A stretch of 12,240 nucleotides of DNA from Candidatus Acetothermia bacterium (GCA_028275205.1 JAPWVB010000031.1:1-12240); one strand, 5' to 3'; positions 1 through 5,731 are shown, counted from the stretch's first letter. Made by a program: numbers and translations. The notes: generated by a model not told the origin, from the sequence alone.

Positions 1-1
1 C

Positions 2-352
2 TATACGATGCTCTTCTTGCCGTTGATCAAAGAGTTCAAAGCCGGGGTTGCCTGGTACGGCTTCCCGTACTCCGGGGGCTCGCCTACCCAGCCGCGCAAG
101 CCCGCAGAGCTGATCGAGCAGCTCCAAGCCCCGATGCTCATCATCCACGGCACAGCCGACCGCCCCAGCCCCATTGCCGACATCTATCGCTACGCTACGG
201 AGCTAGACGCTGCGGGGAAGTATTTTGAGCTCAAAGTGTATCAAGGGCAGCCGCACTCGTTTATGCTCCGAGGAGGACAACTGTTGCAGACGCCGCTGAC
301 GCGAGATGCGTTCAATGAGATGGTTTCGTTCTTCAAGAGAATGCTTCAATAG
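2..352 (+). CDS. Dienelactone hydrolase family protein, C-terminal part (5' truncated)
   Basis: The gene enters from the left edge; the frame is open from base 2 and ends at TAG (350-352), so only the last 116 residues are visible. The fold signature is that of an alpha/beta-hydrolase of the dienelactone hydrolase family. A strand reading GVAWYGFP is followed by a strand and turn reading MLIIHGTADRP, where the Asp codon at 158-160 is the likely acid of the catalytic triad. Further on, GQPHSFM carries the likely catalytic His (codon 254-256). The nucleophile motif (G-x-C/S-x-G) should lie just upstream of the window and cannot be checked. Family members hydrolyse dienelactones or other small esters and lactones in the cytoplasm; the substrate here is unknown. 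The ATG at 8-10 is internal, not the start. Family assignment is fairly sure, specificity is not. Confidence 0.82.
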   Translation, partial: YTMLFLPLIKEFKAGVAWYGFPYSGGSPTQPRKPAELIEQLQAPMLIIHGTADRPSPIADIYRYATELDAAGKYFELKVYQGQPHSFMLRGGQLLQTPLTRDAFNEMVSFFKRMLQ

Positions 353-359
353 TGTAGAG

Positions 360-388
360 TTGCTCAGACGTGAGCAGTCAGCTATAAT
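360..388 (+). promoter_or_regulatory. Sigma-70-type promoter of the tRNA-Ala gene
   Basis: A consensus -10 box TATAAT lies at 383-388. A partial -35 box TTGCTC lies at 360-365 with the ideal 17-base spacer. The predicted start of transcription is about 395, a few bases before the mature tRNA 5' end at 400. The position and the perfect -10 make this convincing. Confidence 0.7.
361..376. other. Perfect 6-bp inverted repeat just after the hydrolase stop
   Basis: TGCTCA and TGAGCA are separated by GACG, giving a perfect 6-bp stem with a 4-base loop 8 bases after the hydrolase stop codon. No T-run follows, so it is not a standard intrinsic terminator. It could stabilise the 3' end of the hydrolase mRNA. 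It also covers most of the -35 box and the start of the spacer of the tRNA promoter, so an operator role is possible. No decision can be made from sequence. Confidence 0.4.
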
Positions 389-399
389 AATTTATCACT

Positions 400-475
400 G
401 GGGCCGTAGCTCAGTTGGGAGAGCGCTGCGTTCGCAACGCAGAGGTCGCCGGTTCGACTCCGGTCGGCTCCACCA
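400..475 (+). tRNA. tRNA-Ala, anticodon CGC
   Basis: A full cloverleaf can be drawn by hand. The acceptor stem GGGGCCG pairs with CGGCTCC and contains the G3:U70 wobble that is the alanine identity element. The D stem is GCTC/GAGC. The anticodon stem is CTGCG/CGCAG with loop TTCGCAA, placing CGC at 433-435 and reading GCG codons. The T stem is GCCGG/CCGGT with loop TTCGACT, followed by discriminator A (472) and an encoded CCA (473-475). The identity elements make the call very sure. Confidence 0.97.
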
Positions 476-494
476 CCATCCCCCCAAGTGACCC

Positions 495-530
495 ACTTCG
501 ATCCGGCGAGACATATCTCTCGTTCGAAGT
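495..530. other. Two-part hairpin downstream of the tRNA
   Basis: An outer perfect stem ACTTCG (495-500) / CGAAGT (525-530) encloses an inner stem CGAGA (507-511) / TCTCG (518-522) with a 6-base loop. The two stems are separated by an asymmetric internal loop. There is no T-run after it, so intrinsic termination is doubtful. It may mark the 3' end of the tRNA transcript. The rest of 476-571 holds nothing I can recognise. Confidence 0.35.
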
Positions 531-571
531 CCCTACACCCAGCCGCTCCCGCAACACGACGGAAGAGGGTC

Positions 572-601
572 TTGTCAAGTCGGTTGGAGCTGTGCTAGAA
601 T
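572..601 (+). promoter_or_regulatory. Promoter of the decayed WD40 gene
   Basis: The -35 box TTGTCA (572-577) and the -10 box TAGAAT (596-601) are separated by 18 bases. The -10 box is extended by TGC directly upstream (593-595). The -10 box ends about 95 bases before the start codon at 697, leaving a structured leader of roughly 90 bases. The promoter looks intact although the gene it serves is broken. Confidence 0.55.
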
Positions 602-603
602 TG

Positions 604-645
604 GGGTCGAGGGGCGACCCTCCTCGGCCCCTGCCCGACGCAGGG
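604..645 (+). promoter_or_regulatory. Structured GC-rich 5' leader with two hairpins
   Basis: Two perfect 6-bp hairpins stand side by side in the predicted leader: GGGTCG (604-609) / CGACCC (615-620), and CCCTGC (629-634) / GCAGGG (640-645). Between them CCTCCT (619-624) is complementary to the Shine-Dalgarno AGGAGG (685-690), so an alternative fold could mask the ribosome binding site. I do not recognise a known riboswitch class. Structural role is inferred only. Confidence 0.35.
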
Positions 646-696
646 AGGTCCCGCACCGGCAAGAGGCAGGCAGGGCAGGCCCCAAGGAGGTGCCTT

Positions 697-922
697 ATGC
701 GCGGAGCAAAGCTTCTCGGCATCGGCGCGGCCATAGCGATCCTGCTTGTGGCCGCAGGGAATTCTGGACAAGTTGGGCTCAGCCAGGGGCAGATCCCACC
801 TGTCCGGCCACACCGACTGGGTCAGGTCCGTGGCATTCAGTCCCGACGGGCGGCTGTTGGCCTCCGGCTCCGATGACAACACGATCAGGCTGTGGGACAT
901 CAGCGATCTGGTGGGGAGGTGA
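697..922 (+). pseudogene. Decayed secreted WD40-repeat protein: signal peptide plus one WD40 repeat in another frame
   Basis: An ATG at 697 follows AAGGAGG (684-690) at six bases. It opens a typical export signal: Arg/Lys, then a hydrophobic stretch to about residue 20. About 100 bases on, the next frame (797-922) encodes one near-perfect WD40 unit, HLSGHTDWVRSVAFSPDG and onward to TIRLWDISDLVGR, ending at TGA 920-922. The two parts are out of frame by one base. Removing one C from the CCC at 795-797 would join them into a 74-residue protein reading Q-I-H-L-S-G-H. One WD40 repeat cannot form a propeller, which usually needs about seven, so a large internal deletion is likely besides the frameshift. 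Without the frame change the signal-peptide frame runs on to 876 with no recognisable sequence. A sequencing error at the C-run is possible, but the gene would still be far too short. Confidence 0.7.
827..874 (+). repeat. WD40-encoding direct repeat, copy 1 (copy 2 at 1550-1597)
   Basis: These 48 bases match 1550-1597 at 42 positions by hand alignment. Both encode SVAFSPDGRLLASGSD, the core of a WD40 unit. The two copies lie on the same strand on either side of the hicAB-like pair. Tandem WD40 genes in bacteria often carry near-identical units, so the copies most likely descend from one array. Confidence 0.75.
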
Positions 923-974
923 GGAGCAGCGATCAGCGCTCGGCAGTCCGTGAAGGCTGCGAAGTGATGCCGGT

Positions 975-1003
975 TTGCTTGCGCCCTAGCTGTAGCCTAA
1001 AAT
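975..1003 (+). promoter_or_regulatory. Candidate promoter of the hicAB-like pair
   Basis: TTGCTT (975-980) and TAAAAT (998-1003) are separated by 17 bases. Transcription would start near 1010, about 25 bases before the hicA-like start. TAGCT occurs as a direct repeat at 987-991 and 1004-1008 around the -10 box and could be an operator, though the HicB-like protein shows no DNA-binding domain. The rest of 923-1035 shows nothing else. Confidence 0.45.
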
Positions 1004-1035
1004 TAGCTTGTTGAAGACCGGAAGATGGAGCAGCG

Positions 1036-1302
1036 ATGGGCGACTTGGACCTGCTGGAACGCATGCGCCGCACGCGCAGCGGCTGGGGTGAAGACGACAT
1101 GGACCGGCTCTATCGTAGCTTCGGCTTCCGCGAGATCACTCGCTCCCGAGCCCCACACCGCGTCTATGTCCATCCTGATTATCCTGATCTGCGGGCCACT
1201 GTCGCACGAAAGAGCTCTTTGCCCAAGGGCTATGCGACCACAGCCGTGCGCCTCATTGATAAGCTCTTGGAGAGACAGAAAGCGAAGGGAGGAACCCCAT
1301 GA
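1036..1302 (+). CDS. hicA: HicA-like mRNA interferase toxin
   Basis: This 88-residue protein resembles the YcfA/HicA family, small double-stranded-RNA-binding-fold toxins that cleave mRNA when free of their HicB partner. The N-terminal part (residues 5-31) has the helical 'D-x-x-R-L-x-R-S-F-G-F' pattern of HicA variants. Then comes a basic strand followed by PHRVYVHP, in which His41 matches the catalytic His. The family normally reads G-S-H at this point, here A-P-H. A second conserved patch, LPKGYATTAVRLIDKLLE (residues 62-79), matches the C-terminal helix. A GGAG at 1027-1030 sits five bases before the chosen ATG. It overlaps the HicB-like gene by ATGA, the usual toxin-first hicAB order. 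The missing Gly-Ser and the longer N-terminus make activity uncertain. Confidence 0.78.
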   Translation: MGDLDLLERMRRTRSGWGEDDMDRLYRSFGFREITRSRAPHRVYVHPDYPDLRATVARKSSLPKGYATTAVRLIDKLLERQKAKGGTP

Positions 1303-1541
1303 AGAAGGACGTGGATTACTACGACCGATTGCCCTGGAAGGTCGAGATCGAACCGGAGCGCCAAGAAGATGGCACAATCATCTATATCGCCTCGCACCCG
1401 GAGTTTGAGGGCGTGCTAGGCAGCGGGGCCACGCCAGAAGAAGCACTGGCGGACCTGCACGCCGCACGCCGCGCCATGATCGAAGCTTTACTAGCGGAGG
1501 GCTATCCGGTGCCGGAACCAACGATGATGGCTGCTGTCTAA
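1299..1541 (+). CDS. hicB: HicB-like antitoxin
   Basis: This 80-residue acidic protein belongs to the HicB/UPF0150 fold. A first strand WKVEIEPERQEDG (residues 13-25) is followed by YIASHPEFEGVLGSGATPEE (29-48), matching the family's 'P-x-x-x-G-x-x-x-x-G-x-T-x-E-E-A' pattern. An amphipathic helix EEALADLHAARRAMIEALL (47-65) and the typical tail GYPVPEP follow. The partial RNase-H-like fold normally wraps and blocks HicA. There is no C-terminal helix-turn-helix or ribbon-helix-helix domain, so the protein alone probably does not bind an operator. GGGAGG inside the end of the toxin gene serves as RBS, and the ATGA overlap couples translation of the two genes. Confidence 0.82.
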   Translation: MKKDVDYYDRLPWKVEIEPERQEDGTIIYIASHPEFEGVLGSGATPEEALADLHAARRAMIEALLAEGYPVPEPTMMAAV

Positions 1542-1549
1542 AGACCTAT

Positions 1550-1609
1550 TCCGTGGCGTTCAGTCCCGATGGGCGGCTCCTGGCATCAGGCTCCGATTCC
1601 CAAATAGAT
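1550..1609 (+). pseudogene. Second WD40-repeat fragment
   Basis: Eight bases after the HicB-like stop, one frame again encodes a WD40 core, SVAFSPDGRLLASGSD, followed by SQIDLIS where an intact unit would read NTIRLWD. No start codon, signal peptide or further repeats accompany it, and beyond about 1609 the sequence is the tail of a minus-strand gene. It is a broken end of a WD40 array homologous to 827-874. The 68 bases between the HicB-like gene and the minus-strand lipoprotein hold no T-rich terminator hairpin. Confidence 0.65.
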
Positions 1610-2518
1610 CTAATCTCCCAGCCCCGCCCGCGCCTGCGCCATGCACTGCTGCGAGAAATTATTGACGTCGCCGTAGAACAAGAGCATCGTGTCGCCATCC
1701 CAAACGTTCAGGCTCCCATCGTTCTGCACCACGGGCGTTGAAAGCGCCGGCACCAACAGCGGCCCCAACCCCGCAAAGATGCCCGTGCTCGTCCCACCGA
1801 TCTCCGTGAGCCGAAAGATTTCTAAGTCTCCCGTGTGCGGAACTGTCACCCACGCGAAGACGACATCGGGAGTATCCGTATCTATGTTCTCATCGGGCTC
1901 GTTGACCATCGCGAAGATCTGGCGCCCGACACGGACGAAACGCACTTGCTTGATCGGCGGTGTCCAGCCGTCCACAAACCAGATGCACTCAGGAGTGTTC
2001 GCCGGGGGCACAGGACAGCCCTTGTTCGCCAGCTCCCCAGCTTGGTTGGGACAAGCATCATCGCGATTGCTGACGCCATCTCTGTCGTCATCATTGCCCA
2101 CGACGTGAATGGTCGCCGGCAGCGACGCGCTCAGCTGATCGCCAATCGCTACGATCACTTCGAGCGAGAGGTTCGTCTCGGTATTGGGCGTGGAGATCGT
2201 GACCGGCACCCGCACCGTGTCGTTCGCCTTGTTCAGTTCGAGAGGCTGCTCGATGAGCGTCGCTCCGGAGAGCTTGACGGTCACTTTCGCTTTCAGCCCA
2301 AGATCGCCGTCCTCGTGATTGTAGGCGAAGCTCACGGTCACCGATTGAGTCACCCCGCCGGGGAGCGTCGCCGGCTCGACCCTGATGTTCGAGATAGACG
2401 CCGGCCCGATCTTGACGGGAAAGATTTTGTCTAAGTCACCCAACGTGAGAAAGCAGCCGCTCACGACACTGGGCAGCGCAAGCAACAGCCCAATAACGAA
2501 GAATTTTTTGGTGTTCAT
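1610..2518 (-). CDS. Lipoprotein with Ig-like and thrombospondin type 3 segments
   Basis: The 302-residue product starts MNTKKFF and has a lipobox V-S-G-C, so Cys22 should be lipidated and the protein membrane-anchored. Residues about 41-140 are beta-rich and Ig-like. Residues 142-169 (N-D-D-D-R-D-G-V-S-N-R-D-D-A-C-P ... C-P) match the calcium-binding thrombospondin type 3 repeat, common as a linker in OmpA-like proteins. Residues about 215-285 read like a surface Ig-like domain, with TEIGGTSTGIFAG and later LNVWDGD, close to the 'TETG-x-x-TG-x-F' style of prokaryotic surface proteins. Its ATG overlaps the upstream stop (ATGA, 2515-2518). An AGGAGG lies upstream (2534-2539), but 15 bases away, so translational coupling is likely. 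An in-frame ATG at 2683 is rejected because its extension is Arg-rich and lacks a signal. Function unknown; it is the last gene of the cluster. Confidence 0.8.
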   Translation of the reverse strand: MNTKKFFVIGLLLALPSVVSGCFLTLGDLDKIFPVKIGPASISNIRVEPATLPGGVTQSVTVSFAYNHEDGDLGLKAKVTVKLSGATLIEQPLELNKANDTVRVPVTISTPNTETNLSLEVIVAIGDQLSASLPATIHVVGNDDDRDGVSNRDDACPNQAGELANKGCPVPPANTPECIWFVDGWTPPIKQVRFVRVGRQIFAMVNEPDENIDTDTPDVVFAWVTVPHTGDLEIFRLTEIGGTSTGIFAGLGPLLVPALSTPVVQNDGSLNVWDGDTMLLFYGDVNNFSQQCMAQARAGLGD

Positions 2519-3801
2519 GGTACGTAGGCGACACCTCCTGAGAGCATCAAAAAGTCCGTGATGGCAAAGCCCACAGCGATATGAACGGTCGGCACGGTGT
2601 TGGAGAACTTGGGCTTTGGCCCTTGGACGATCAAGACCCCTGCGCCGCCACCGATGTGCAGTCCGCCCCCAAGCCCGTACCACACAGTGAAGTCTATGGG
2701 CATGACGGTGAAATTGATGGGCTTGGTCAGTTCGGGCTTCTGTATGGAGCCTGAGCCGTACCCGACGGAGATCATCCCCTTGAGAGAGCTATTGAGAGTC
2801 ATCCCAACCGAGCCGCGAAACGCCAGCACCGGCCCGACCGAAGAGACTCCTCCAGAGATAAAGAACGGCAAGCCCCCCGTTGGAACAGCAGGAGTCGGCG
2901 TCGGGACGGGTGGCTGAGGCACTGTCGGAGTCGTCGGGGGTGTGACGGGTGGCTGTGGGACGGGCACCGGCGGAGCGGAGATCTGCGCAAACGAATGCGT
3001 CGGCTGCTCCACGCTGACTTGGCAGCTCTTGGGGTTATATTCGCCCACGACTTCAACGCCTTCGCCGCCACGAAGGCTTGCTGTCCCGCGCACGCGCACG
3101 GTGAGATTCTCTGTCGTGCACGGCTGCGGGCCCTCGAGCACTCTAACGCCCTGTAAAATCACTTGATCGCTGCCGACTTGGGCGACGGTCCCTTGGAGCT
3201 TGACAGTCGTCGGGAGGCGTTCTACGAAATGCTTTGGCGCCGTCAGCTCGACGCGACAGCCTTCTGGGTGATACTCGCCGGCGACGCGCACGCGCTCGTT
3301 CGTCTGCACGGGTTCTGTCTGCGCAGCATCGGACTTGACGTGCACGGGGAGATTCTCGAGCTTACAGGGCTGCGGCCCGGCGAGCACGATCACGTTCTTG
3401 AGAGCAAACTGCGTAGGCGTCCCTGCGCTCACGATCCCTTCTAGTGTGATGGGGACGGGGCGCAGCTCGACGTAGTGGGTCGGTGCGCTGAGACGAACTA
3501 TGCAGTCTTTAGCGTGATACTCGCCCTTGACTGTGACAAGATCCCCCGGTTGCAGCAGGCTTGAGGGGAGCAGGGCGCGCGCCTCGACCTGCACTGTGAG
3601 CCTTTCTAGCGAGCACGGTTGCGGGCCGGAGAACACCGTCACTTCGCTGAGCGTGAAGCTCTCTCGGCCTGCGCGCGCGACCACTCCTTCAAGCTCGATG
3701 GCCGCGGGAGCCGGAGGCCGCGTCCAGAAAAAAATAAAAACTCCTAAGATCACGACGACAACAGCGCCGCCGAGGATCATCCATCGTTGGGCAGGGGTCA
3801 T
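2515..3801 (-). CDS. Membrane-anchored protein with three Cys-paired repeats, Pro-rich linker and glycine-rich C-terminal domain
   Basis: The family is not recognised. The 428-residue protein has one N-terminal TM anchor (residues 8-26). Three tandem units of about 82 residues follow (36-112, 118-194, 200-272). Each starts 'L-x-G-x-V', carries GPQPC near its middle and ends with 'V-x-G-E-Y-x-x-x-x-C' and 'P-T/K-H'. The Cys pairs are 63/100, 146/182 and 228/260, so one disulfide per unit is likely in the periplasm. The units look beta-rich, OB-fold-like. A Pro/Thr/Val linker (275-308) precedes a Gly-rich beta domain (311-428) with alternating hydrophobic strands like a small outer-membrane barrel. 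If that is right, the protein could bridge inner and outer membranes. The RBS AAAGGAGG overlaps the stop of the gene before it, 11 bases upstream, and the stop overlaps the lipoprotein start. Function is unknown. Confidence 0.82.
   Translation of the reverse strand: MTPAQRWMILGGAVVVVILGVFIFFWTRPPAPAAIELEGVVARAGRESFTLSEVTVFSGPQPCSLERLTVQVEARALLPSSLLQPGDLVTVKGEYHAKDCIVRLSAPTHYVELRPVPITLEGIVSAGTPTQFALKNVIVLAGPQPCKLENLPVHVKSDAAQTEPVQTNERVRVAGEYHPEGCRVELTAPKHFVERLPTTVKLQGTVAQVGSDQVILQGVRVLEGPQPCTTENLTVRVRGTASLRGGEGVEVVGEYNPKSCQVSVEQPTHSFAQISAPPVPVPQPPVTPPTTPTVPQPPVPTPTPAVPTGGLPFFISGGVSSVGPVLAFRGSVGMTLNSSLKGMISVGYGSGSIQKPELTKPINFTVMPIDFTVWYGLGGGLHIGGGAGVLIVQGPKPKFSNTVPTVHIAVGFAITDFLMLSGGVAYVP
2878..2979 (-). 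repeat. Proline-rich linker coding repeat
   Basis: This stretch encodes residues 275-308 of the three-repeat protein, in which short Pro-Val, Pro-Thr and Gln-Pro-Pro-Val units recur (PQPPVTPP, PQPPVPTP). The low-complexity DNA is prone to slippage. The encoded segment is expected to be an extended rod-like spacer, as in TonB-type periplasm-spanning linkers. Confidence 0.6.
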
Positions 3802-3812
3802 GCCAACCTCCT

Positions 3813-4904
3813 TTACAGTTTCTTGCCGAACGTCGCGACGCGATCACGATAATAAATCTGAAACCCCTGGGTGGGATCGAGCCAATCAGGGAAGCGCAGC
3901 AATCCCATGATCTGTGTGCCTGGGCGCACGTGAGCCAATAGATTTGGGAAGTTTGGGAAATTCCCCACGAGCGCTCTCCACAGCGGGCGTGCCCCGTTGA
4001 GCGTGGAGACGGCTTCTTCTTCGGGCTCATAGCGCCGCACGCTCTCGCCGCGCTTCTGGACGAGAACGATGTCGCTGACACGGAAGAGGCTCTCACGGAG
4101 GGCGTATACGAGCACGAGAAGCGACGGCGTGGGAATCTCGCCCTGGAGCAGCCCTAGCTCCTGAGGGCGTCCTCCCGAAGCTTGGTACTCTCTGAAGAAT
4201 TCCTCATCGAGCAGAGCAAAGACGAGAACCATCTGAGGCTGCTCCGATTCGCTGACCACGATATAGTCATAGAGCGACTCATCGAGCGCGGCCCAGGTGC
4301 TGGGGAGTCTTTCGCCCAGAAGGGCCTGGAGATTTGCCCATTTAGTAGTCACCGTCACGGGGATCACGATCGTTTGATACTCTCCCAGCTCGCCCATGAT
4401 GGGAGCTTCCAGATGGACCTTTGCTGTTGCGTCTATGGGCTGGATCCACGGTTGGACGCGCTCTGGAGGGAGGGACTTTCGGTAGGCGTACTCATAGAGC
4501 AGCGGGCGTTCGAGATCCTTCAGCTTGACCGCTGCGACATCGGGTCTATAGCTTGGGAGTGCTTGCTCAAGATATTCTTGAGCTATAGCGCGCAGGCGCT
4601 CTTGGGGAAGCGCAGGGATGATGATCTCGATCTCGGCCTCAAGACGAACGAAGTCCTTCTCTTTGATCTGGGTCTGACTGACCAGACGATGATCGCGGAT
4701 TTGGAGTGTTTGATCTGTGGTTCTAGGCAGATGGAGCTGCCACCAGATGAGAGGGACGCCACCACCGACGACAAGGATCGCTCCGATGGCGAGAAGGAGC
4801 ACGGTCAAGCTCTGGCGAGCGGTGCGTCGCCACAGCGCCCACACTAACACGATCAGAATAGCTAACGCGACGATCCACATAATACCTTGCATCTCGTGAC
4901 TCAT
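3813..4904 (-). CDS. Two-TM membrane protein with large extracytoplasmic domain, unknown family
   Basis: Not recognised. The 363-residue product has two closely spaced hydrophobic segments (residues 8-25 and 33-55) separated by a basic WRRTARQ turn. This suggests N-out/loop-in topology with about 300 residues outside the cytoplasm. The soluble part begins with a mixed alpha/beta region (residues 80-150, including ALPQERLRAIAQEYLEQALP). It ends in a beta-like segment near residues 330-363, with 'V-R-P-G-T-Q-I-M-G-L-L-R-F-P' and 'F-Q-I-Y-Y'. There are no Cys pairs and no catalytic motif. The start at 4904 is chosen because GGGAGGGGAAGG lies just upstream; an earlier in-frame ATG at 5057 would give an Arg-rich extension lying in the preceding gene. 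It follows the outer-membrane-protein gene by 50 bases and precedes the three-repeat gene by 11. Confidence 0.75.
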   Translation of the reverse strand: MSHEMQGIMWIVALAILIVLVWALWRRTARQSLTVLLLAIGAILVVGGGVPLIWWQLHLPRTTDQTLQIRDHRLVSQTQIKEKDFVRLEAEIEIIIPALPQERLRAIAQEYLEQALPSYRPDVAAVKLKDLERPLLYEYAYRKSLPPERVQPWIQPIDATAKVHLEAPIMGELGEYQTIVIPVTVTTKWANLQALLGERLPSTWAALDESLYDYIVVSESEQPQMVLVFALLDEEFFREYQASGGRPQELGLLQGEIPTPSLLVLVYALRESLFRVSDIVLVQKRGESVRRYEPEEEAVSTLNGARPLWRALVGNFPNFPNLLAHVRPGTQIMGLLRFPDWLDPTQGFQIYYRDRVATFGKKL

Positions 4905-4938
4905 TGCCTTCCCCTCCCACCAAAGTTCCTCACAAAAG

Positions 4939-4968
4939 ATTATACTGCAAAGCGTTAACGTCGGCCAA
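4939..4968 (-). promoter_or_regulatory. Possible internal promoter before the two-TM gene
   Basis: On the minus strand a perfect -10 TATAAT (4939-4944) follows a weak -35 TTGGCC (4963-4968) at 18 bases. The -35 lies inside the end of the upstream gene. It would start transcription about 30 bases before the two-TM gene, splitting the six-gene cluster into two overlapping transcription units. Confidence 0.45.
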
Positions 4969-5728
4969 ATGCGATCTCGGTGGAGACGGCCCAGCCGTCG
5001 GCCTGCCAAGCGAAGTCCGACTGCAAGATGTGGAAGATCCCCAAGCCCCCGCCCCACGTCAAGGTTCGTCCGTCCCAGCCCGCGCGCAGCGCCATCCCCT
5101 CAAAAAGCTGAAGCTCTATCCCCACACGAAGAGCGCGCAGCTCTTCCTGGCGCGCCAGATCAACCGCTCCCAGAAGACGGACTCTGTCATCAAAGAGCTT
5201 CAGAACTGCTCCCATGCGCACGATCACTTCGGCGATCCCAAGGTCGGCGATCGTCAAGCCCCCCTGTACCCAGCCAAATCGCGCCATCAGTCCTAAATCA
5301 ATGCCCGTGTTCTGCTCGAAGAACTTGAGGGCAACCCCAGCGGAGATGTTCTCGCGCACGCCTGCGCCAAGAGCGATCACGATGAGTGAGTGCTCTTCTT
5401 GGTGAGGGGTCTTGGTCGTTTGGCTCCCGTACCAAAGGGCGCTGCCCACCCCAAAGAGCCGTGCGCTCAGTGCCGCTCCCCAGATCTCTGAGGACGCAGC
5501 CGACGTGGGCATGGCGAGCCTTGCCAAAACTCCAAAGCCCGTGAGCGTAGAGAGCCCGGCAGGGTTCCACAACGCTGCTGCCGCATCATCAGCAAGTCCC
5601 ACGAACGCCCCGCCCACGCTGATCGCCCTGGGCGAGAGCCCTTCGCTCAAAAAGCTCTGCGCGAATACTGAACAAGCAAAGAGCACGCTTCCCAGCGCTA
5701 TGCTCAGCAGCACCCACAGAATGCGCAT
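4955..5728 (-). CDS. FadL/PorV-like (UPF0164-type) outer-membrane protein
   Basis: This 257-residue exported protein has a signal peptide ending near A23 (VFA-Q). Directly after it comes the hallmark N-terminal motif of the OmpP1/FadL and PorV/UPF0164 group, 'S-P-R-A-I-S-V-G-G-A-F-V-G-L-A-D-D-A-A-A', then WNPAGL (residues 32-59). The rest is alternating short beta strands with frequent Gly and aromatic residues. It ends AFGRR rather than in a classic terminal Phe. Known relatives are barrel proteins used for hydrophobic-compound uptake or, for PorV, as a shuttle in type IX secretion. At 257 residues it is shorter than typical FadL (about 400). No Shine-Dalgarno is visible. The start follows the previous stop after three bases (TAA-GTT-ATG), which suggests reinitiation. 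Which relative it works like is open. Confidence 0.75.
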   Translation of the reverse strand: MRILWVLLSIALGSVLFACSVFAQSFLSEGLSPRAISVGGAFVGLADDAAAALWNPAGLSTLTGFGVLARLAMPTSAASSEIWGAALSARLFGVGSALWYGSQTTKTPHQEEHSLIVIALGAGVRENISAGVALKFFEQNTGIDLGLMARFGWVQGGLTIADLGIAEVIVRMGAVLKLFDDRVRLLGAVDLARQEELRALRVGIELQLFEGMALRAGWDGRTLTWGGGLGIFHILQSDFAWQADGWAVSTEIAFGRR

Positions 5729-5731
5729 AAC

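Noticed and set aside
400..475. tRNA-Ala as an attachment site of an integrated element
   Set aside because: No second copy of the tRNA 3' end and no integrase gene occur in the window.
604..696. Known riboswitch in the WD40 leader
   Set aside because: Only two simple hairpins are seen; no conserved core of a class I know.
411..900. Minus-strand and plus-strand open frames across the tRNA and WD40 leader
   Set aside because: They run through the tRNA or GC-rich leader, lack RBS and show no protein-like pattern.
1541..1610. Bidirectional terminator between the HicB-like gene and the lipoprotein
   Set aside because: No GC hairpin with a T-run on either strand; only WD40 repeat remnants.
1610..2683. 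Lipoprotein start at the ATG of 2683
   Set aside because: The 55 added residues are Arg-rich, lie inside the upstream gene and would bury the lipoprotein signal.
3813..5057. Two-TM protein start at 5057
   Set aside because: The extension overlaps the upstream gene in another frame, whereas a strong RBS stands before 4904.
4955..5728. PorV proper, hence a type IX secretion system
   Set aside because: Only the N-terminal motif shared by all FadL/PorV-like proteins is seen. No other type IX component or C-terminal sorting domain is present.
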